A stretch of DNA of 64,000 nt, from contig NZ_QQNA01000145.1 in NCBI RefSeq assembly GCF_003346515.1, forward strand, positions 1 to 64,000, given 5' to 3'. Numbering within the stretch: position 1 is the first letter of the stretch; every line of letters starts with the position of its first letter. This document shows positions 59,094 to 64,000 of this stretch, piece by piece. This stretch comes from Streptomyces corynorhini. Lineage in GTDB: Bacteria; Actinomycetota; Actinomycetes; Streptomycetales; Streptomycetaceae. The notes under the pieces are model-generated. The model saw only the letters and a program-made list of their open reading frames with translations. It searched no databases and had not been told where the DNA came from. The position numbers were made by a program, and so were the translations under genes.

Positions 59094-59108
59094 TTGATCA
59101 TTGATCAA
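59094..59108. promoter_or_regulatory. AT-rich palindrome upstream of hppA
   Basis: TTGATCATTGATCAA is a perfect 7-base inverted repeat about one central base, 88 bp before the hppA start. Its base composition stands out from the surroundings, which suggests a regulator site. Confidence 0.4.
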
Positions 59109-59196
59109 TGATTCTGTTCTGTGGCGTGCTCTGTTTCGATCGGGTGCGGCTCCCTACAATCCGTCCATCTTGAACGCTGAGCGTCAAGGAGGACGA

Positions 59197-61554
59197 ATGG
59201 CGGGGCACTTCCATCCACACCTGTCCGAGCACCCCACTTCTCTCGCGGCCGCGGTACTCACCGACGGCAACCGGCTCATCGTGATCGTCATCGCGGTCGT
59301 CGCGCTGGCGGCCCTGTTCGTCGCCCAACTGCTGGTGCGCCAGGTGCTGGCCGCCGACGAGGGCACGCGTTCCATGAAAGAGATCGCAGCGGCCGTGCAG
59401 GAGGGCGCCAACGCCTATCTGGCACGGCAGTTGCGCACCCTCGGCGTTTTCGCCTTCGTGGTGTTCTTTCTGCTGATGCTGTTACCGGCGGACAACTGGT
59501 CGCAGCGTGCGGGACGTTCGCTGTTCTTCCTGGTGGGTGCGTTCTTCTCGGCGGCCACCGGTTACATCGGCATGCGTCTGGCGGTACGCAGCAATGTGCG
59601 GGTGGCCGCCGCCGCGAGGGAGGCGACACCCGCGGAGGGCGAGCCGGAAAAGGATCTGACCACGGTTTCCCACAAGGCGATGAAGATCGCGTTCCGCACG
59701 GGTGGCGTGGTCGGCATGATCACCGTGGGGCTCGGGCTGCTCGGTGCCTCCTGCGTGGTCCTGGTCTACGCCGCCGACGCCCCCAAGGTCCTGGAGGGGT
59801 TCGGACTCGGGGCGGCCCTCATCGCCATGTTCATGCGCGTCGGCGGCGGCATCTTCACCAAGGCCGCCGACGTCGGGGCGGATCTGGTCGGCAAGGTGGA
59901 ACAGGGCATCCCCGAGGACGATCCGCGCAACGCCGCCACCATCGCGGACAACGTGGGCGACAACGTCGGCGACTGCGCGGGCATGGCCGCCGACCTCTTC
60001 GAGTCGTACGCCGTGACGCTGGTCGCCGCGCTGATCCTCGGCAAGGCGGCGTTCGGGGACTTCGGACTCGCCTTCCCGCTGATCGTCCCCGCGATCGGCG
60101 TGATCACCGCGATGATCGGGATCTTCGCGGTCGCCCCGCGCCGCAGCGACCGCAGCGGCATGTCGGCCATCAACCGCGGCTTCTTCATCTCGGCCGTGAT
60201 CTCGCTCGTCCTGGTGGCCGTGGCGGTCTTCGTCTACCTGCCCTCCAGCTACGCCGAGCTGGACGGGGTGACCGACCGCGCGATCCTCGGACACGGCGGC
60301 GACCCGAGGGTGCTGGCGCTGGTCGCCGTCGCCATCGGGATCGTCCTCGCCGCGCTGATCCAGCAGCTGACCGGGTACTTCACCGAGACCACCCGGCGCC
60401 CGGTCAGGGACATCGGGAAATCGGCCCTGACCGGCCCCGCCACGGTGGTGCTCGCGGGCATCGCCATCGGCCTCGAATCGGCCGTCTACACGGCGCTGCT
60501 GATCGGCCTGGCGGTGTACGGGGCGTTCCTGCTCGGCGGCACATCGATCATGCTCGCCCTGTTCGCGGTGGCGCTGGCCGGTACGGGGCTGCTCACCACC
60601 GTCGGCGTCATCGTCGCCATGGACACCTTCGGCCCGGTCTCCGACAACGCCCAGGGCATCGCCGAGATGTCCGGCGACGTCCAGGGCGCGGGCGCGCAGG
60701 TGCTCACCGACCTCGACGCGGTCGGCAACACCACGAAGGCCATCACGAAGGGCATCGCCATCGCCACGGCCGTACTCGCCGCGGCGGCGCTCTTCGGCTC
60801 GTACCGGGACGCCATCGCCACCGCCGTGGCCGATGTGGGGGCCGGGGCGAGCGGGCTGACGCTCAGTCTGGACATCTCGCAGCCGAACAACCTGTTCGGG
60901 CTGATCATCGGCTCCGCCGTCGTCTTCCTCTTCTCCGGGCTGGCGATCAACGCGGTCTCGCGGTCGGCCGGCTCCGTGGTCTACGAGGTGCGGCGGCAGT
61001 TCCGCGAGCACCCGGGGATCATGGACTACACGGAGAAGCCCGAATACGGCCGTGTCGTCGACATCTGTACCAAGGACGCGCTCCGCGAGCTGGCCACCCC
61101 CGGCCTGCTCGCCGTTCTCACACCGATCGCGGTGGGTTTCTCGCTCGGGGTCGGGGCGCTCGGGTCCTTCCTGGCGGGCGCGATCGGCACCGGCACGCTG
61201 ATGGCCGTCTTCCTCGCCAACTCCGGCGGTGCCTGGGACAACGCCAAGAAGATGGTCGAGGACGGCCACCACGGCGGCAAGGGCAGCGCCGCCCACGCCG
61301 CCACGGTCATCGGCGACACCGTCGGGGATCCGTTCAAGGACACCGCGGGGCCCGCCATCAACCCGCTGCTGAAGGTGATGAACCTGGTGGCGCTGCTCAT
61401 CGCCCCGGCGGTGGTGCAGTTCAGCTACGGCGACAACGCCAACGCCGGGATCCGGGCTCTGGTGACGGCGCTGGCGCTCGTCGTGATCATCGGGGCGGTG
61501 TACGTGTCCAAGAGGCGCTCGGTCACGGTGGACGACAGCGTCCCCGTGTCATGA
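59197..61554 (+). CDS. hppA: K+-independent membrane H+-translocating pyrophosphatase
   Basis: ATG 59197 is preceded by a near-perfect AAGGAGG and gives 785 residues with about 16 membrane segments. The pyrophosphate site reads DVGADLVGKVEQGIPEDDPRN (in parts) and DNVGDNVGDCAGMAADLFESY (in parts). In GNTTKAITKG the residue after GNTT is Lys, which marks the K+-independent class. It couples PPi hydrolysis to proton pumping. It stands alone, with a strong terminator 37 bp past its stop. Confidence 0.95.
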   Translation: MAGHFHPHLSEHPTSLAAAVLTDGNRLIVIVIAVVALAALFVAQLLVRQVLAADEGTRSMKEIAAAVQEGANAYLARQLRTLGVFAFVVFFLLMLLPADNWSQRAGRSLFFLVGAFFSAATGYIGMRLAVRSNVRVAAAAREATPAEGEPEKDLTTVSHKAMKIAFRTGGVVGMITVGLGLLGASCVVLVYAADAPKVLEGFGLGAALIAMFMRVGGGIFTKAADVGADLVGKVEQGIPEDDPRNAATIADNVGDNVGDCAGMAADLFESYAVTLVAALILGKAAFGDFGLAFPLIVPAIGVITAMIGIFAVAPRRSDRSGMSAINRGFFISAVISLVLVAVAVFVYLPSSYAELDGVTDRAILGHGGDPRVLALVAVAIGIVLAALIQQLTGYFTETTRRPVRDIGKSALTGPATVVLAGIAIGLESAVYTALLIGLAVYGAFLLGGTSIMLALFAVALAGTGLLTTVGVIVAMDTFGPVSDNAQGIAEMSGDVQGAGAQVLTDLDAVGNTTKAITKGIAIATAVLAAAALFGSYRDAIATAVADVGAGASGLTLSLDISQPNNLFGLIIGSAVVFLFSGLAINAVSRSAGSVVYEVRRQFREHPGIMDYTEKPEYGRVVDICTKDALRELATPGLLAVLTPIAVGFSLGVGALGSFLAGAIGTGTLMAVFLANSGGAWDNAKKMVEDGHHGGKGSAAHAATVIGDTVGDPFKDTAGPAINPLLKVMNLVALLIAPAVVQFSYGDNANAGIRALVTALALVVIIGAVYVSKRRSVTVDDSVPVS

Positions 61555-61590
61555 GCCCGCCACCGGTGGGATAACGCGGAGCCGGGCGGG

Positions 61591-61635
61591 CGGAGCGGGC
61601 GGGGGAGCGGGCAGGGAGCGCCCCCGCCCGCTCCG
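61591..61635 (+). terminator. Terminator after hppA
   Basis: Perfect 15-bp arms CGGAGCGGGCGGGGG and CCCCCGCCCGCTCCG with a 15-base loop. Confidence 0.85.
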
Positions 61636-61822
61636 CCTCGTGCCTGCCCGCCCCGTTCCGCCCGCGCTCTGTTCGCGTGGGGCGGAACGCCCGGTGGGCG
61701 TGAGGTGTCTCTCTCTTGGTGCAAATGGCTGCAATAGCATACGGATCGGACGTTCGGCGCGGGGTTGTCGCCCTCTCGGCGTGTATGTTCCGGGGCCGAG
61801 AGCCTTGGAAGGGACCCATCCG

Positions 61823-62422
61823 GTGAACAAGAAGCTTGTAGCCGCGCTGTCCGGCGGTGCGGTACTGCTCATGGCGCTGTCCGGCTGCAGTGGTGGCGAC
61901 GACACTGACAGCAAGGTGAACAACTGGGCGAAGAAGGTCTGTGATCAGGTTCAGCCCCAGCTGACGAAGATCGCGAGTGCCAACAACTCCATTCAGCAGG
62001 CCACCTCGGACCGCAGCAAGCCCGCCGAGGTCCAGCAGACCGATTCCGCCGCCTTCCAGTCGATTTCCCAGGCGTACAAGGCGCTGGGCACCGCCGTGGA
62101 CAGCGCGGGTGCCCCGCCCGGCGACGAGGGCGAGAAGACCCAGCAGGAGGCCGTCAAGGAGCTGAACGCCACGTCGACGGCGTACGCGGGGCTCAAGACC
62201 AAGGTCGACGCACTCGACACGAAGGACCAGGCGAAGTTCGCCGACGGCCTCAAGGGCGTCGCGGACGAGCTGGAGAAGCTCAGCACGAGCGGCGACCACG
62301 CCCTCCAGCGGCTTCAGTCGGGTGACGTCGGCAAGGCCATGGCCCGGCAGCCCGGCTGCCAGAAGCCGTCCCCCTCGACGGGCGGCTCCAGCGCCCCGAC
62401 GGCGGCCGGCGGCCAGTCCTGA
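61823..62422 (+). CDS. Small secreted lipoprotein
   Basis: GTG 61823 gives 199 residues: MNKKLVAALS start, lipobox LSGC at about residues 19-22, then a Gln/Lys/Asp-rich helical domain with predicted coiled-coil character (VQQTDSAAFQSISQAYKALG) and a Ser/Pro/Thr/Gly-rich end. Two cysteines beyond the lipobox, in KKVCDQV and QPGCQKP, may pair. It corresponds in position to a conserved streptomycete lipoprotein after hppA. Function is unknown. Confidence 0.82.
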   Translation: MNKKLVAALSGGAVLLMALSGCSGGDDTDSKVNNWAKKVCDQVQPQLTKIASANNSIQQATSDRSKPAEVQQTDSAAFQSISQAYKALGTAVDSAGAPPGDEGEKTQQEAVKELNATSTAYAGLKTKVDALDTKDQAKFADGLKGVADELEKLSTSGDHALQRLQSGDVGKAMARQPGCQKPSPSTGGSSAPTAAGGQS

Positions 62423-62456
62423 CGGGGCCTCACCCCCACGGCGACCCGCCTGGCGC

Positions 62457-62481
62457 CACGACCGCGCGGCGCGCGGTCGTG
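62457..62481 (+). terminator. Terminator after lipoprotein gene
   Basis: Perfect 11-bp stem CACGACCGCGC and GCGCGGTCGTG with a 3-base loop, 35 bp past the stop. A second long GC-rich hairpin lies at about 62551-62581. Confidence 0.8.
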
Positions 62482-62617
62482 ACCGCGATGGCGTGCCGCC
62501 GCTGCCGCCCGGTACCGGGCGCCGACGGACGGCTCCGCGGGTGAAATCAGCGGCCCGGCCCCCGAATCGGGGACCGGGCCGCGAGCCGTTGTCAGTGGGA
62601 GCGGCCACAATGGGCGG

Positions 62618-64000
62618 GTGAGTACGACCAGCCTTCCCGCGTCCGACCACTCGCCCCGACTCCGCGCGGCCCTGCTCGCCGCCGACTTCACCGCCGACGG
62701 TCTGCTCGACCTGCTCGGCGCCTCCGCCTACGCCGCGCTGGCCCGCAGCGAGACCGTGCCCGCGCTGCGCGCCACCGGTGGTGACACCCCGCTCGAAACG
62801 CTCGTGCGGCTCTTTCTCCTCCAGGGCCCCGTCCCGCACGCGGCGGCCCGCGCCGCGCTCCCGCTCGACGAGGCGCTGGCCGACGGCTGGGTCGTACGGG
62901 ACGGCGAGGAGATCCGCGCGACGGTGGACGTGCGGCCGTACGGCGGACCCGAGGGCCAGGACTGGTTCATCGTCTCCGACCTGGGCTGCGCCGTCGGCGG
63001 CGCCTCGGGCGCGAGCGGCCATGGCGAGGGCGTGGTGCTCGGTGTCGGCGGCGCCTCCACGACGCTGGCGGGGCTCACGGTCCGTACGCCCGTCGGCAGC
63101 GCGCTGGACCTCGGCGCCGGCTCCGGCATCCAGGCGCTGCACGCAGCCCAGCAAGCCACACGGGTCACCGCCACTGATCTCAACCCGCGCGCGCTCGGCT
63201 TCACCCGGCTGACCCTCGCCCTCTCCGACGCGCCGCCCGCCGAGCTGCGCGAGGGCTCACTGTTCGAGCCGGTGGCGGACGAGACGTACGACCTGATCGT
63301 CTCGAACCCGCCGTTCGTGATCTCACCCGGCGCCCGGCTCACCTACCGGGACGGCGGGATGGGCGGGGACGATCTGTGCCGCACGCTCGTTCAGCAGACG
63401 GGCGAGCGGCTGAACAAGGGCGGGTTCGCCCACTTCCTCGCCAACTGGCAGCACGTGGAGGGGGAGGAGTGGCAGGAGCGGCTGCGTTCCTGGGTGCCGC
63501 GCGGCTGCGACGCCTGGATCGTGCAGCGCGAGGTCCAGGACATCACGCAGTACGCCGAGCTGTGGCTGCGCGACAGCGGTGACCACCGCGGCGACCCGGA
63601 GGCGTACGCCGCGCGGTACGGGGCCTGGCTGGACGAGTTCGAGGCGCACGGCACCAAAGCGGTGGGTTTCGGCTGGATCACGCTCAGGAGGTCGGACAGC
63701 GACCGGCCGTCGATCGTCGCGGAGGAGTGGCCCCACCCGGTGGAGCAGCCGCTCGGACCGACGGTGCGGGCGCATTTCGAGCGGCAGGACTATCTGCGGA
63801 CACACGACGACGCCGCGCTTCTCACCGGCCGTTTCACGCTGGCGCCCGAGGTGGTTCAGGAGCAGGTCGGGCTGCCGGGGGCCGAGGACCCGGAGCACGT
63901 GGTGCTCCGTCAGAACCGGGGCATGCGCCGGGCGACCAAGGTCGACACGGTCGCTGCGGGGTTCGCGGGGGTCAGCGACGGGACCCTGAGCGCCGGGCGG
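62618..64000 (+). CDS. SAM-dependent methyltransferase (3' end outside window)
   Basis: GTG 62618 opens a frame still running at position 64000 (461 codons seen). Residues about 1-150 form an N-terminal helical/beta domain, and a Rossmann methyltransferase domain follows, with motif I LDLGAGSGIQAL (about residue 163-175) and the motif IV SNPPF that is typical of N-methyltransferases acting on bases or glutamine. The actinomycete relative next to hppA is annotated generally as methyltransferase; the substrate is unknown. Confidence 0.85.
   Translation, partial: MSTTSLPASDHSPRLRAALLAADFTADGLLDLLGASAYAALARSETVPALRATGGDTPLETLVRLFLLQGPVPHAAARAALPLDEALADGWVVRDGEEIRATVDVRPYGGPEGQDWFIVSDLGCAVGGASGASGHGEGVVLGVGGASTTLAGLTVRTPVGSALDLGAGSGIQALHAAQQATRVTATDLNPRALGFTRLTLALSDAPPAELREGSLFEPVADETYDLIVSNPPFVISPGARLTYRDGGMGGDDLCRTLVQQTGERLNKGGFAHFLANWQHVEGEEWQERLRSWVPRGCDAWIVQREVQDITQYAELWLRDSGDHRGDPEAYAARYGAWLDEFEAHGTKAVGFGWITLRRSDSDRPSIVAEEWPHPVEQPLGPTVRAHFERQDYLRTHDDAALLTGRFTLAPEVVQEQVGLPGAEDPEHVVLRQNRGMRRATKVDTVAAGFAGVSDGTLSAGR

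Overview
The window is high-GC DNA whose genes, codon use, GTG starts and small overlapping operons point to a Streptomyces chromosome. The right two thirds carry a conserved actinomycete core block: penicillin-binding protein, wblA, paired ArsA-like ATPases, crp, nth, marP-like protease, nhaA, acs, ssd and the tad operon, bldG with its anti-sigma partner, hppA. From memory this follows the order of S. coelicolor around SCO3580 to SCO3545; the SCO numbers are recollection and were not checked here.

Region 1-21 kb is accessory and reads as a defence island ending at a tRNA-Pro gene (21121-21193, minus). From the left edge it holds, all on the minus strand: an almost complete DUF2397 gene, the JetA subunit of a type II Wadjet system whose other genes would lie beyond position 1; a membrane-anchored periplasmic-binding-fold protein; a P-loop ATPase; htpG; and a 1336-residue HTH-STAND NTPase. 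Divergent from the NTPase are a 59-residue membrane peptide gene and a complete type I-E Cascade operon, casA-casB-casC-casD-casE, in overlapping frames. There is no cas3, no cas1, no cas2 and no CRISPR array anywhere in the window. Convergent with casE, 21 bp away, is a 789-residue unknown protein with a DGxTR motif recalling ParB/sulfiredoxin or DGQHR-type proteins. The STAND NTPase, nuclease-less Cascade and DGxTR protein are the best candidate here for an unusual crRNA-guided system, possibly one that signals or kills the cell instead of shredding DNA.

Between 20.2 and 20.9 kb are a tiny ORF behind a strong inverted repeat and a small unknown gene. After the tRNA come a metallophosphoesterase, a GatB/YqeY protein, a class A penicillin-binding protein and wblA (21.3-26 kb); two ArsA/Get3-like ATPases, DUF4177, RidA, NUDIX and metallo-beta-lactamase proteins (26.7-32 kb); crp with a Crp-like box between it and nth, a second NUDIX and a MarP-like protease (32.6-36.6 kb); an epoxide-hydrolase-like protein, a holin-like membrane protein, NhaA, acetyl-CoA synthetase and a SulP transporter fused to a carbonic anhydrase (37-45 kb); a deacetylase-like lipoprotein, a CooC-type ATPase, a degenerate Fic protein and a HAD phosphatase (45-50 kb); ssd and the tad pilus genes (50.4-55.5 kb); a DEAH helicase, bldG, its anti-sigma partner, hppA, a lipoprotein and a truncated methyltransferase (55.4-64 kb). 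Strong hairpin terminators separate many of these units.

Starts were chosen from Shine-Dalgarno spacing and recalled family N-termini. Family calls rest on motifs read by eye, without database searches.
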